64,000 nucleotides of DNA from Phycisphaerales bacterium (lineage in GTDB: Bacteria > Planctomycetota > Phycisphaerae > Phycisphaerales > UBA1924), in the NCBI GenBank assembly GCA_029260345.1, contig JAJDDK010000006.1, positions 682,001 through 746,000 on the forward strand, given 5' to 3'. Below the pieces are notes generated by a model, which saw only the letters and a list, made by a program, of their open reading frames with translations, had not been told where the DNA came from and ran no database searches. Shown piece by piece: positions 18,929-27,700 of the stretch. The position numbers and the translations under genes were made by a program. The number at the start of each line of letters is the position of its first letter. The first letter of the stretch is position 1.

Positions 18929-21900
18929 TCACCCCGCTTTGCGCCGACGTGCGGGCTTCTTCGCAAGGAGCGGCTTCAGGAACTGGCCAGTGTAGGATCG
19001 CTTCACTTTGGCGATGTCCTCCGGCACGCCGCACGCGACGACCTCGCCTCCCCCATCGCCGCCTTCCGGACCAAGATCAATAATCCAGTCGGCGCACTTG
19101 ATGACGTCGAGATTGTGCTCGATGACGACGAGTGTATTGCCGGCGTCGGCGAGGCGCTGCAGCACATCCAGCAGCTTGCGGATGTCCTCGAAGTGCAAGC
19201 CCGTGGTTGGTTCATCCAGGATGTACAGCGTGTGCCCGAGTGACGCGAGCTCTCCCGCGCCCTTGCCAAGCTCCGAAGCAAGTTTCACACGTTGCGCTTC
19301 GCCACCAGAAAGCGTCGGGGAAGGTTGACCAAGCCGCACGTAGTCCAAACCAACATCGCGCAGGCACGTGAGGAAGCGAATAATCTTCGGATGGTTTTCA
19401 AAGAATTCACACGCTTCTTCGATGGTCATATCGAGCACATCAGCGATTGATTTGCCGCGATAGTGAATTTCGAGCGTTTCCCGGTTGTAGCGCGTGCCGC
19501 GGCAGATCTCGCACTCCACGAACACATCGGGAAGGAAATGCATCTCAATCTTCTTGACGCCCTGCCCCTGGCACGCCTCGCAGCGCCCACCCTTCACGTT
19601 GAAGGAGAAGCGGCCGAGCTTGTAGCCGCGAATCTTCGCTTCCTTCGTCTGGGCAAATACGCGCCGAATCTCATCAAAGACTTTCGTATACGTCGCCGGG
19701 TTCGAGCGCGGCGTGCGTCCGATCGGCGATTGATCCACCTCAATCACGCGATCAACCTTTGGCAAACCAGTTACGCGTGAGTGCGCCCCCGGCTTCACTC
19801 GCGAGCCGTGCAAATGCAGCTTGCAGGCTTGCAGCAGGATGTCATTCACGAGCGTGGATTTGCCGGAACCGGAGACACCCGTCACGCACACCACGCCGCC
19901 GAGGGGGAACGCGACGTCGATCGTCTTCAAATTGTTCTGCTTGGCGCCTTTCACCGTGACAGCGCGCTTCTCGCTCACATCGCGCCGCTTCTTCGGCGCC
20001 TCAATTGATTTTGCGCCGGACAGGTACTGCCCAGTGAGCGATGTCTTCGAAGCCATCACTTCCTGCGGCGTGCCCTGCGCCACCACTTGCCCGCCATGAA
20101 CACCCGGACCCGGACCTATATCGAGCACATGGTCCGCAGCACGGATCATCTCTTCATCGTGCTCGACGACAATCACCGTGTTGCCAATATCCGTCAGGTG
20201 ACGAAGCGTGCCAATGAGCCGTTCATTGTCACGCGGGTGCAGACCAATCGTCGGCTCATCCAGCACGTAGCACGATCCGACCAGCTTTGACCCAACCTGC
20301 GTCCCCAGTCGAATGCGCTGTGCTTCACCGCCGGACAGTGTTCCCATGCGGCGGTCCAGCGTGAGATACTCCAATCCAACACTTGCAAGAAATCCAAGCC
20401 GATTCCCAATCTCGCGCACAATCGGCTCAGCGATCGATTGCTGTTCCTTCGTCAGCTTGAGTGAGCCGATCAGCTTTTCCGCTTCACCGATGCTGAGCCG
20501 CGTGAAGTCCGCAATGTTGACACGGCTCTGATCGGTCGGAAGCCCGTGCGCTTCGCGCGCCTTCACAATCTCACCCGGCGCATCAGTCGTCGTATCAATG
20601 AACACCGAAAGCGATTCAATGCGCAGCCGGTCGCCATGGCACGATGGACACGGAGTTTCCGTGGTGTACTTGCCGAGCCATTCGCGCATGGCCATGGATT
20701 CGGTCGTCTCGAACCAACGCTGGAGAATCGGCAGCACGCCGCGCCAGCCCTTTTTGTCTTTGGCGCCGTATTTCTTGAGATCGGCGTCGCTGGCGCCGTG
20801 CAAGAGAATCCGCCGCAGATCCGGATCAAGGTCCTTTACTTTCGCGGACTGGCTCACACCAAAGATTCGCAGAAACCGTCGCGTGTGTTTGTTGAACCAG
20901 ACGCGCGCTTTCCACCACGGCTCGATGGCGCCGCGGGCGATGGCTTTGTCCTCATCGGGAATGACCAGCGCTTCATCGAACTGCGCTTTCATGCCGAGGC
21001 CGTTGCAATCCGGGCAGGCGCCATACGGCGAATTGAACGAAAACAGCCGTGGCTCAAGACCCTCAATCGCACACTCGGGGTGATCTGCACATGCAAGCCG
21101 ATCGCTGTAAACGTGATCCGTCCAACTCTCGCTGGACTCCCCTCCTTCTTGCGTTGCAACGACCGCCATCCCATCGCCAAGCTCGAGCGACGTTTCGATG
21201 GACTCCGCAAGCCGCTGATGCACATCCGGTTTCACAACGATGCGATCGACCACCGCCTCAATCGTGTGACGCTCATACCGCCCAAGATTCAGCGGATTTT
21301 CGCCTCCCTCTTTCAGCGCTTCGCGCAGGTCCAGCACGGCGCCATTCACGCGCGCCCGCACAAACCCTTCTCGCTGCAAACGCTGAAGCACATCGACGTG
21401 GAACCCCTTTCGCCCCTTCACGACCGGCGCGAGGATCAAAAGTCGTGTCCCTTCACCGAACCCCATGACCGCGTCCACAATCTGCGTTGCGCTCGTCGCC
21501 GTGATCGGCTTGCCGCACCGGGCGATGACCTCGTCCGTGCGTTTTTTCGTCTTCATCGGCGCCCAGCACGTCGGCGAGCCACAGCGGGCGAAGAGGAGCC
21601 GCAGGTAGTCGTAAATCTCCGTGCTCGTGGCCACGGTCGACCGCGGGTTGTGCACGCCCGACCGCTGCTCGATCGCAATCGTTGGCGGCAGCCCTTCAAT
21701 GTCCTCAACATCCGGCTTGCGCAGTACATCCAGGAACTGCCGTGCGTACGACGACAGCGACTCCATGTACTTGCGCTGGCCCTCTGCAAAAATCGTATCG
21801 AACGCCAGCGACGACTTGCCGGAGCCGGACAGCCCCGTCACGACGACCAACTGATCGCGCGGAATATCCACGTCCACGCCCTTGAGGTTGTGCTCTCGGG

Positions 21901-21952
21901 CGCCGCGGACACGAATCGATCGAATAGCTTCAGTGGTCCGCTTGGGCGGCAC
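18929..21952 (-). CDS. uvrA: UvrABC excinuclease subunit A
   Basis: 1007 residues. It recognises DNA damage and delivers UvrB. There are two ABC ATPase units: P-loops GLSGSGKSS near residue 41 and GVSGSGKST near 670, and two LSGGEAQR signatures. The zinc elements are GACPDCNGLG in the first half and RCEACQGQG followed by CEICRGTRYNRETL in the second. The start is the GTG at 21952, supported by AGGAGGAG five bases upstream. It is divergent from bioB (107-base spacer) and followed directly by a small membrane protein gene. The basic KKPARRRKAG tail is unremarkable. Confidence 0.97.
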   Translation of the reverse strand: MPPKRTTEAIRSIRVRGAREHNLKGVDVDIPRDQLVVVTGLSGSGKSSLAFDTIFAEGQRKYMESLSSYARQFLDVLRKPDVEDIEGLPPTIAIEQRSGVHNPRSTVATSTEIYDYLRLLFARCGSPTCWAPMKTKKRTDEVIARCGKPITATSATQIVDAVMGFGEGTRLLILAPVVKGRKGFHVDVLQRLQREGFVRARVNGAVLDLREALKEGGENPLNLGRYERHTIEAVVDRIVVKPDVHQRLAESIETSLELGDGMAVVATQEGGESSESWTDHVYSDRLACADHPECAIEGLEPRLFSFNSPYGACPDCNGLGMKAQFDEALVIPDEDKAIARGAIEPWWKARVWFNKHTRRFLRIFGVSQSAKVKDLDPDLRRILLHGASDADLKKYGAKDKKGWRGVLPILQRWFETTESMAMREWLGKYTTETPCPSCHGDRLRIESLSVFIDTTTDAPGEIVKAREAHGLPTDQSRVNIADFTRLSIGEAEKLIGSLKLTKEQQSIAEPIVREIGNRLGFLASVGLEYLTLDRRMGTLSGGEAQRIRLGTQVGSKLVGSCYVLDEPTIGLHPRDNERLIGTLRHLTDIGNTVIVVEHDEEMIRAADHVLDIGPGPGVHGGQVVAQGTPQEVMASKTSLTGQYLSGAKSIEAPKKRRDVSEKRAVTVKGAKQNNLKTIDVAFPLGGVVCVTGVSGSGKSTLVNDILLQACKLHLHGSRVKPGAHSRVTGLPKVDRVIEVDQSPIGRTPRSNPATYTKVFDEIRRVFAQTKEAKIRGYKLGRFSFNVKGGRCEACQGQGVKKIEMHFLPDVFVECEICRGTRYNRETLEIHYRGKSIADVLDMTIEEACEFFENHPKIIRFLTCLRDVGLDYVRLGQPSPTLSGGEAQRVKLASELGKGAGELASLGHTLYILDEPTTGLHFEDIRKLLDVLQRLADAGNTLVVIEHNLDVIKCADWIIDLGPEGGDGGGEVVACGVPEDIAKVKRSYTGQFLKPLLAKKPARRRKAG

Positions 21953-22059
21953 GCGTCTCCTCCTGCCGGGTCAGACGCGCATGATAGGCGGCGGACACGC
22001 GGCGATGCGTCGGCTCATTCGCTCCACCGGCCGGACCGCTTCACGGTACGCTTTGCGTC

Positions 22060-23223
22060 ATGACTTTCCTTCCTCAGACGATGCAGCATGAGCTTGCGGA
22101 ACTGGCCGTGGAACAGCTTGTCGCGCGAGGCATAGCGGGCGATGCGGCGCCGCGCGAATTCGCGGCACAGGCGCTTTCTGATTCATCAATCCCGCTGACG
22201 GCGCTGGTCCATGCGGCGGGCCTGATCCGGCGACATCACTTTGGCAACCGCGTGCAAGTCCACATGCTGCACAACGTGCAGTGCGGCGCCTGCCCGGAAG
22301 ATTGCGGCTACTGCGGACAGGCCAAAACGTCTGATGCGCCGATTCAGGCATATAAGCTCAAGAGCCGCGACGAGATCATCTCCGAGGCCGCGAAGGCGAA
22401 GGCCAACGGCGCGTTTCGGTACTGCATGGTCCTCTCTGGGCGCGGGCCGGACGATCGCGACATCGACCACATGGTCGAGTGCATCCGCGAAGTGAAGGAC
22501 CGTTTCGGCCTCCAGACCTGTTTGAGCTCAGGCCTGATGGACGAGGCGAAAGCAAAGCGGCTCAAGGCGGCGGGTCTGGATCGCCTGAATCACAATCTGA
22601 ACACCTCCGAGGATCACTACCCGTCGATCTGCTCCACGCACACGTATGACGATCGTGTGCAAACGCTGCGCGCGGCTCGTACGGCGGGGCTTTCGATTTG
22701 CTCAGGCCTGATCGTCGGCATGGGCGAATCGCACGAAGACTTGCTGGATGTCGCGTACGAACTACGTGAACTCGGGTCAGAATCCATCCCCGTCAATTTC
22801 CTCGTGCCAATCCCCGGCAATGACGTGATCAATCCAGTTTGCAATGGCGAGCCGCTGACGCCGACATTCTGTGTCCGCCTGTTGTGCGTCATGCGCCTGA
22901 TCAATCCGACCGCCGAGATTCGCATGGCCGCCGGACGAGAGATTCACTTGCGCTCGCTGCAATCAATGGCGCTGGAGCCTGCAAACTCGCTCTTCATCGA
23001 GGGCTACCTCCTCACGCGCGGCACGGACGCGATCGACACCGTTCGCATGGTGCAGGACGCCGGTTTCGAACTGGAGCTTGCTGGTGGTGAGGCTTCCGAC
23101 GAGCTACGCAAGCTGATCGAATCAATCGGACCGGCGTCAACGCTGGCGGACACGAAGGTCATCAAGGATGCGCATATTTCGGAACGAAAACTCGCCAAAC
23201 TCAGCGTCAGCGCCAGGCAGTAA
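22060..23223 (+). CDS. bioB: Biotin synthase
   Basis: 387 residues. A radical-SAM enzyme that inserts sulfur into dethiobiotin. The iron-sulfur cluster ligands are C78-x3-C82-x2-C85 (CPEDCGYC), followed by the conserved YKLKSRDEI, NHNLNTSEDHY and GMGESHEDLLD segments and the MAAGREIHLRSLQ region near the end. It is somewhat longer at both ends than the E. coli protein (346). No other biotin gene is in the window, so bioB is unlinked here. An inverted repeat follows the stop within ten bases. Confidence 0.95.
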   Translation: MTFLPQTMQHELAELAVEQLVARGIAGDAAPREFAAQALSDSSIPLTALVHAAGLIRRHHFGNRVQVHMLHNVQCGACPEDCGYCGQAKTSDAPIQAYKLKSRDEIISEAAKAKANGAFRYCMVLSGRGPDDRDIDHMVECIREVKDRFGLQTCLSSGLMDEAKAKRLKAAGLDRLNHNLNTSEDHYPSICSTHTYDDRVQTLRAARTAGLSICSGLIVGMGESHEDLLDVAYELRELGSESIPVNFLVPIPGNDVINPVCNGEPLTPTFCVRLLCVMRLINPTAEIRMAAGREIHLRSLQSMALEPANSLFIEGYLLTRGTDAIDTVRMVQDAGFELELAGGEASDELRKLIESIGPASTLADTKVIKDAHISERKLAKLSVSARQ

Positions 23224-23229
23224 GAAAAC

Positions 23230-23255
23230 GTGTGCCACTGCTCTATGAGCAGTGG
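23230..23255. repeat. Dispersed inverted repeat, copy 1
   Basis: GTGTG followed by CCACTGCTC-TAT-GAGCAGTGG: a perfect 9-bp stem with a three-base loop. The same core occurs twice at 25455-25532. It lacks a T-run, so it is not a standard terminator. The rest of the bioB-yjbQ spacer (to 23403) shows another stem at 23357-23375 and no gene. Confidence 0.8.
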
Positions 23256-23356
23256 TTGCATGAACGAGCACGAGATGGGTTCGAATGGACGGTCCAAAAG
23301 ACGCCGGATCTGAGCGAAGCGAAGGTCCGGATCAGCACGTGCAAATGCGACGAACG

Positions 23357-23379
23357 CACAGCTCGGAGAGCTGTGCCAC
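23357..23379. repeat. Related short inverted repeat
   Basis: CACAGCTC-GGA-GAGCTGTG followed by CCAC: an 8-bp stem with the same outline as the copies at 23230 and 25455 (arm ending in GCTC, arm starting GAGC, a GTGCCAC edge) but a different arm sequence. It ends 25 bases before the YjbQ start codon. Confidence 0.6.
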
Positions 23380-23403
23380 CATGGGAAGCCTTCGGGAGCT
23401 TGT

Positions 23404-23814
23404 GTGATTGAAGAACTCACCATCAAGACCCCCGGCAAGGGCCTTCACGACTTCACCGATCAGGTGCGGGACGTCGTCCGCATAGCGAATGTGCGTGAAG
23501 GCCTTTGCACACTCTTTATCAGGCACACGTCCGCGAGTCTGACGATTCAGGAATCCGCGGACCCATCAGCAAGACGTGACCTTCACGACTGGCTCGACCG
23601 ACTCGTCCCCGAGAATGATCCAAACTTCACCCACACCGCCGAAGGCCCGGACGACATGCCGTCCCACATCAAAGCAGCGCTGACGGCGACGAGCCTTTCA
23701 ATCCCGATCGTCAATGGCGAACTCGGTCTCGGAACGTGGCAGGGTATTTATCTCTGGGAGCATCGGCGAGCGCCGCACTCTCGGCGCGTGCTCGTTCACT
23801 GCGCCAGTGATTGA
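23404..23814 (+). CDS. YjbQ/UPF0047 family protein
   Basis: 136 residues covering the whole family: FIRHTSASLTIQESADPS near residues 38-55, the NFTHTAEGPDDMPSHIKAAL histidine-bearing segment, and the closing LGTWQGIYLWEHR. Members of this trimeric family are linked to a minor thiamin phosphate synthase activity; the physiological role is unsettled. The start is a GTG with GGGAG five bases upstream. The gene at 23824 starts nine bases after the stop, so the two are probably co-transcribed. Confidence 0.9.
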   Translation: MIEELTIKTPGKGLHDFTDQVRDVVRIANVREGLCTLFIRHTSASLTIQESADPSARRDLHDWLDRLVPENDPNFTHTAEGPDDMPSHIKAALTATSLSIPIVNGELGLGTWQGIYLWEHRRAPHSRRVLVHCASD

Positions 23815-23823
23815 GGACCATCA

Positions 23824-24261
23824 GTGACGACCCTCTTCGATCGAATTTCTGAATCGTTTCAACGGCAACGATTGTTGGCCACCCTTGGCGCCAAACTGCG
23901 GCACGTTGCTGACGGCGAAGTTGACATTGAACTTGCTGGTTCGCATGCGATTCAGCAGCAACACGGTTTCGTTCATGCGGGCGCCATTGCCATGATCGCC
24001 GACTCCGCCTGCGGCTATGCCTGCCTCACTCGCATGCCGGAAAACTCAGCCGTGCTAAGCGTCGAATTCAAGATCAACATGCTGGCGCCCGTGATTGGCA
24101 AACGATTCGTCGCGAAAGGTCGCGTGGTCCGAGTCGGTCGGACCATCGGTGTCGCGACGTGTGAAGTCGTTGCGTATTCCAAGGAGGAACAGGAGACTCT
24201 GGTCGCACTCATGCAAGCGACGATGATGCGCGTCGAGCCGCGAAACGGCGTGAGCGGTTAG
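23824..24261 (+). CDS. PaaI-type hotdog-fold thioesterase
   Basis: 145 residues with the hotdog fold. The HGFVHAGAIAMIADSACGYA segment holds the conserved HGG-like catalytic loop and the long helix of the family, and LSVEFKINMLAPVIG the following strand. Members hydrolyse acyl-CoA or phenylacyl-CoA thioesters. The GTG start follows the YjbQ stop by nine bases. The specific acyl group is unknown. Confidence 0.85.
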   Translation: MTTLFDRISESFQRQRLLATLGAKLRHVADGEVDIELAGSHAIQQQHGFVHAGAIAMIADSACGYACLTRMPENSAVLSVEFKINMLAPVIGKRFVAKGRVVRVGRTIGVATCEVVAYSKEEQETLVALMQATMMRVEPRNGVSG

Positions 24262-24287
24262 ACTCAGACCGTGGCCGCAGTCTCCAG

Positions 24288-24872
24288 CTAGCTCGCATAC
24301 TCCGGCGCATTGCCCATTTTCCACTTGATATTGCACCCAATGCTCGGCCGCTGCTCCGCCGCCGGCGCTTGGCCCGCCAGCCCGGCCTCGATCGCCGCGC
24401 GCAGATCCTTTCCGGTCACCGGAGTGTCCGAATTCGGACGGCTGTCATCCATCTGGCCGCGGTAGATCAGCTTGCGATCCGCATCGAAGACGTAGAAGTC
24501 CGGCGTGCACGCCGCGCGGTAGGCTTTGGCGACGGCCTGCGATTCGTCGTAGAGGTACGGAAACGTGTAGCCGGCGGTCTTCGCCTCAATCGTCATCTTG
24601 TCCGGCGTGTCATCGGGGTAGTTTTCGATGTCGTTCGAACTGATTCCAACGAATGACGCGCCCTTTGGCTGATAGTCCTGCGCCATCGCCGCGAACTCTT
24701 CCTGTAGGTGCTTCACGAACGGACAGTGATTGCAAAGAAATGCGACGACCAAGAGTTTGGCGTCATCAAAATGACTCAGTGAAATGCGGCGGCCTGGCTG
24801 CGTGGTGTCCGGCAGATCAAAGTCGGGCGCTTTGGTGCCGAGCGGAAGCATCGTTGAAGGGGTTGCGGCCAT
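24288..24872 (-). CDS. Thioredoxin-fold redoxin (AhpC/TSA-like)
   Basis: 194 residues, a single thioredoxin-like domain. The active-site region reads FLCNHCPFVKHLQ, placing C-x2-C at the position of the peroxidatic site, and is typical of a redoxin subfamily common in Planctomycetes and Bacteroidetes. FVGISSNDIENYPDDTPD and the cis-proline TPDFYVFD follow. It has no signal peptide, so it is probably cytoplasmic. The likely function is peroxide or disulfide reduction. GGAG lies eight bases before the ATG. The gene is convergent with the thioesterase (26-base gap). Confidence 0.88.
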   Translation of the reverse strand: MAATPSTMLPLGTKAPDFDLPDTTQPGRRISLSHFDDAKLLVVAFLCNHCPFVKHLQEEFAAMAQDYQPKGASFVGISSNDIENYPDDTPDKMTIEAKTAGYTFPYLYDESQAVAKAYRAACTPDFYVFDADRKLIYRGQMDDSRPNSDTPVTGKDLRAAIEAGLAGQAPAAEQRPSIGCNIKWKMGNAPEYAS

Positions 24873-24979
24873 GTGGTCTCCTTCGGGAGGTCGTGTTCAA
24901 TGCTGGAGCCTAGTCGGGCGGAGCACATGAGACGAAGCGCCGCCTTCAAATGTTGATCCGCACGGTACGATTCGACCCT

Positions 24980-25429
24980 ATGAAAGCACTGCTCTTTGCG
25001 GCGATCGCCGGTGTGTGCTGGGGCGTCGGCGAGGTCTTTACCAAATCCGTCCTTCATTCGAAGCAGATCGGACCGATGACGGCGCTGGCTGTGCGGGTGT
25101 TGATCGCGACGCCGCTGATCATTATCGCGGCGTGGGTCGCGCTCTACCGAGTTCGATCAGAGCCGCTGAACTGGATGCAGGCCGATCGTGCGGTGCTGCT
25201 GAAACTGATCTTTGGGTCCGGGTTGATTGCAGGGGCAGTCGCACTCATCGCGTTCTATGTGGCGCTGAGTCTCGGCGAAGTGTCTCGCGTGAAACCCGTG
25301 GCATTTGCGCTGGCGCCAGCGACGGCGGTCTTGATCGGCTGGCTCGTGCTCAAGGAGCCAATGACCACGAAGAAAGCGCTGGGCGTCGCCAGCATCCTCG
25401 TGGGCGTGCTGCTGTTGACAGGGAAATAG
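24980..25429 (+). CDS. Small EamA/DMT-family membrane protein
   Basis: 149 residues from the ATG at 24980 with about five hydrophobic helices, matching one EamA unit (half the usual ten-helix drug/metabolite transporter). The C-terminal ALAPATAVLIGWLVLKEPMTTKKALGVASILVGVLLL is the classic EamA end. Half-size members work as dimers. The substrate is unknown. It is divergent from the redoxin gene; a repeat-bearing 126-base spacer follows. Confidence 0.85.
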   Translation: MKALLFAAIAGVCWGVGEVFTKSVLHSKQIGPMTALAVRVLIATPLIIIAAWVALYRVRSEPLNWMQADRAVLLKLIFGSGLIAGAVALIAFYVALSLGEVSRVKPVAFALAPATAVLIGWLVLKEPMTTKKALGVASILVGVLLLTGK

Positions 25430-25454
25430 GACCGTGACTCAAATCCAAGAGACC

Positions 25455-25532
25455 GTGTGCCACTGCTCTTGAGCAGTGCCGTCTCTTCTCGTGCGTAACT
25501 CCGCACTCCACTGCTCGAGAGCAGTGGCACAC
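25455..25532. repeat. Dispersed inverted repeat, copies 2 and 3 in opposite orientation
   Basis: Copy 2 (25455-25478) is GTGTGC then CACTGCTC-TT-GAGCAGTG. Copy 3 (25508-25532) is CCACTGCTC-GA-GAGCAGTGG then CACAC. The GTGTG edge of copy 2 and the CACAC edge of copy 3 make the whole 78-base block an imperfect large inverted repeat. It fills the space between the convergent EamA-like and CsaA-like genes. Confidence 0.8.
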
Positions 25533-25555
25533 CGCGCACCTTCGCTTTCACCAAT

Positions 25556-25921
25556 TCAGGAAACGACCGAGCCCGCTGCGATCTCACTCATCGGCGTGAG
25601 CAGGATCACATTCCTTTCGGCTGACGGATCATCTTTCGGAGCGTCACTGGCGGCCAGCAACATGCCTCGGCTCTCTTCACCCCGGATCGTGCGTGGTTTC
25701 AGGTTGGCCACGATCACGATGTGCCGACCGACCAGTTCCTCCGGGTTGTAGTAACCCTTGATCCCGGCACAGATCTGGCGAGGCTCGCCCGATCCATCAT
25801 CCACCTGAATCCTGATCAGGCGATCCGCGTTCGGGTGAGGTTCCGCTTGCGTGATCCTGGCGACCCGGAGGTCGACCTTCGCAAAGTCCTCAAATTCGAT
25901 GATCGGCTTGGCGTCGGCCAC
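25556..25921 (-). CDS. CsaA/MetRS-C-terminal-like tRNA-binding protein
   Basis: 121 residues, an OB-fold tRNA-binding domain like CsaA or the detached C-terminal dimerisation domain of methionyl-tRNA synthetase. The start is the GTG at 25921, which has AAGGAGAG four bases upstream. Diagnostic segments are FAKVDLRVARITQAEPHPNADRL, RQICAGIKGYY and ANLKPRTIRGEESRGMLLAAS. No metG gene is nearby. A role as tRNA-binding partner of MetRS or as a chaperone-like CsaA cannot be separated from the sequence. Confidence 0.9.
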   Translation of the reverse strand: MADAKPIIEFEDFAKVDLRVARITQAEPHPNADRLIRIQVDDGSGEPRQICAGIKGYYNPEELVGRHIVIVANLKPRTIRGEESRGMLLAASDAPKDDPSAERNVILLTPMSEIAAGSVVS

Positions 25922-26058
25922 GCATCTCTCCTTGCCTGCTGGGTTTCTGGGGATCGGAAGGCGAGTGTAGCAGGCCTGTACATTGATCGGTGAAGCCACA
26001 ATCACGCCGTCGCCGATACGCTGTAGGCCACCACCCAGAATGCAAGGAGGCGTTCACC

Positions 26059-27588
26059 GTGAGTACGGACCGATCGATATTTGGCACTCCGAGGCGAGCC
26101 CTCGGCTTCGCCGTCGCGTTCAGCGTCATGCTGTTGGCCGCGGCGCCGGCCTTGGCGCAAGCGCTCGAGAATCAGATCGAGATTCTGCTCGCCCATGCCA
26201 ACCTGGGAGACAGCAACGTCGGAGTCTACGTCCAGGACGTGCAGACCGGCGAAGTGCTGGCCGAGATCAACTCGACCGACCCTTTCATTCCTGCGTCAAA
26301 CATGAAATTGCTGACGACCGGCGCTGCGCTTGCGGTGCTGGGCCCGGACTTTGTGTTCCGAACTGATTTGCAGAGGTCGGGTGATACGGTCGTACTGCGT
26401 GCGTCCGGTGATCCGGCCCTCGCCGATCCGGATTTGTTGGCGCAAATGGATTTGGGTGTTGAGGATCTGCTCGGAAGCTGGGTCGATGCGATTCGACAGT
26501 CCGGCGATCGTCCGCCGTCCGAATTGATTGTGGATGCTCGTGTATTTGACGAGGAATTCGTTCACCCCACGTGGCCAGCGGATCAACTCAATCGCTGGTA
26601 CGCGGCGGAAGTTGCGGGCTTGAACTTCTACACCAACGTCATCGCGTTCTACTTGTCCAAAGAAGGCCTGAATGTGCCGCCACGCATCGTGCTCGAGCCG
26701 TCGACGCCGTGGCTTGATATCACCAATCGCGCTCGCACCGTGGATCGCGGACAAAACACGGTGTGGGTGGCGAGACCCGCGACCAGCAATCAGATGACGA
26801 TCTTCGGCGATCTGCGGCAGACACTTGCCGCACCGATTCGCGTGAGCCTTCACGATCCGCCCGCGTACGTCGGCCGCTTGCTCTCGACGCGTATGGAGGC
26901 GGCGGGATTGCCGCGTCCTGCGGTTCGCCAGGCATTGCTGGATGAGCGCCTTCCCGCAGGCGACGTGATCGCACGCGTGCAGACGCCGCTGCAAACAGTG
27001 GTGGATCGCTGCAATGCGGAATCGCACAACCTCTACGCCGAAGCGCTCCTGAAACGCATCGGCTACGACGTGACCGGTCAGCCCGGTTCATTTAACAATG
27101 GCGGCGCCGTGCTTCGGATGGTCATGCAGGACATCGTCGGCCCCGCGGACACGGCGCCCACGATCATTGCTGATGGCTCGGGTCTTTCACGAGAGAATCG
27201 TGTCTCGCCGCGCGCTGTCGGGCGTTGGTTGCGGGCGTTGGCACAAAATCAAGAGTTCGGTGATGTATTCGTGACGTCCCTGCCGGTCGCCGGCGAGGAA
27301 GGCACGCTCTCGAATCGATTCCAGCGGAACACGCCAAAATCTCTGGTGCGGGCCAAGAGCGGTTACATCCGCGGCGTATCATGCTTGTCGGGATACATCA
27401 TCGATGAAAAAACCGGTCGGTCGCTGGTTTTCAGTGTGCTCGTGAATGACATCCCACAGCACAAGATCCCGATCGCCCGTGTGAAGAGCTTCCATGAAGC
27501 CGTGGTTCGCGTGGCGGACGGCTGGCTGGTCGAGAACCTCGCGCTCGTCGCTGGGGCGGATGGCGGCGCCGAAGACCTCGGCGGCTAA
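26059..27588 (+). CDS. dacB: D-alanyl-D-alanine carboxypeptidase/endopeptidase, PBP4 type
   Basis: 509 residues from the GTG at 26059, which has AAGGAGG eight bases upstream; an ATG at 25990 lacks a site. A signal peptide (RRALGFAVAFSVMLLAAAPALAQA) sends it to the periplasm. Active-site motifs: S-x-x-K in ASNMKLLTT, S-x-N in SHNLYAE, and KSG (in AKSGYIRGV) instead of the usual KTG. PBP4 enzymes trim peptidoglycan stem peptides. Its presence supports a peptidoglycan wall, as now accepted for Planctomycetes. The gene is alone, divergent from the CsaA-like gene. Confidence 0.92.
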   Translation: MSTDRSIFGTPRRALGFAVAFSVMLLAAAPALAQALENQIEILLAHANLGDSNVGVYVQDVQTGEVLAEINSTDPFIPASNMKLLTTGAALAVLGPDFVFRTDLQRSGDTVVLRASGDPALADPDLLAQMDLGVEDLLGSWVDAIRQSGDRPPSELIVDARVFDEEFVHPTWPADQLNRWYAAEVAGLNFYTNVIAFYLSKEGLNVPPRIVLEPSTPWLDITNRARTVDRGQNTVWVARPATSNQMTIFGDLRQTLAAPIRVSLHDPPAYVGRLLSTRMEAAGLPRPAVRQALLDERLPAGDVIARVQTPLQTVVDRCNAESHNLYAEALLKRIGYDVTGQPGSFNNGGAVLRMVMQDIVGPADTAPTIIADGSGLSRENRVSPRAVGRWLRALAQNQEFGDVFVTSLPVAGEEGTLSNRFQRNTPKSLVRAKSGYIRGVSCLSGYIIDEKTGRSLVFSVLVNDIPQHKIPIARVKSFHEAVVRVADGWLVENLALVAGADGGAEDLGG

Positions 27589-27622
27589 AGGGCAAATCCG
27601 ATGTGCCGAGGGATTCCCAAAG

Positions 27623-27651
27623 TTGATTCGGGCCAAAATGTAACCTATGCT
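27623..27651 (+). promoter_or_regulatory. Predicted sigma-70 promoter of the metal-transport operon
   Basis: TTGATT (27623-27628) and TATGCT (27646-27651) with an ideal 17-base spacer, about 50 bases before the binding-protein start codon. The dyad at 27635-27658 covers the spacer and the -10 box. Confidence 0.55.
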
Positions 27652-27658
27652 ACATTTT
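27635..27658. promoter_or_regulatory. Candidate metalloregulator operator (MntR/DtxR or Fur/Zur type)
   Basis: AAAATGTA (27635-27642), eight bases, TACATTTT (27651-27658): a perfect 8-bp dyad, with ten of twelve bases symmetric when the whole 24 bases are folded. It overlaps the predicted -10 box, so a bound repressor would block transcription. Position and form match repressor sites of manganese, zinc or iron importers; the cognate protein is not identified. Confidence 0.6.
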
Positions 27659-27700
27659 GACAGAGCCGCCACGCGGCGCCGCTCAAAGGAGGCATCGGCC

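Noticed and set aside
20546-22063. Open frame of 505 codons antisense to uvrA
   Set aside because: Arg/His-rich sequence with no motif, fully inside a conserved gene; a compositional shadow of a GC-rich genome.
23278-23290. GGTTCGAATGG, like a tRNA T-loop
   Set aside because: No acceptor or anticodon stem can be built around it; it is part of the repeat-bearing spacer.
24288-24872. Redoxin read as a pilus or metal-system component
   Set aside because: It is an isolated gene with a common planctomycete redoxin motif; no link to either system.
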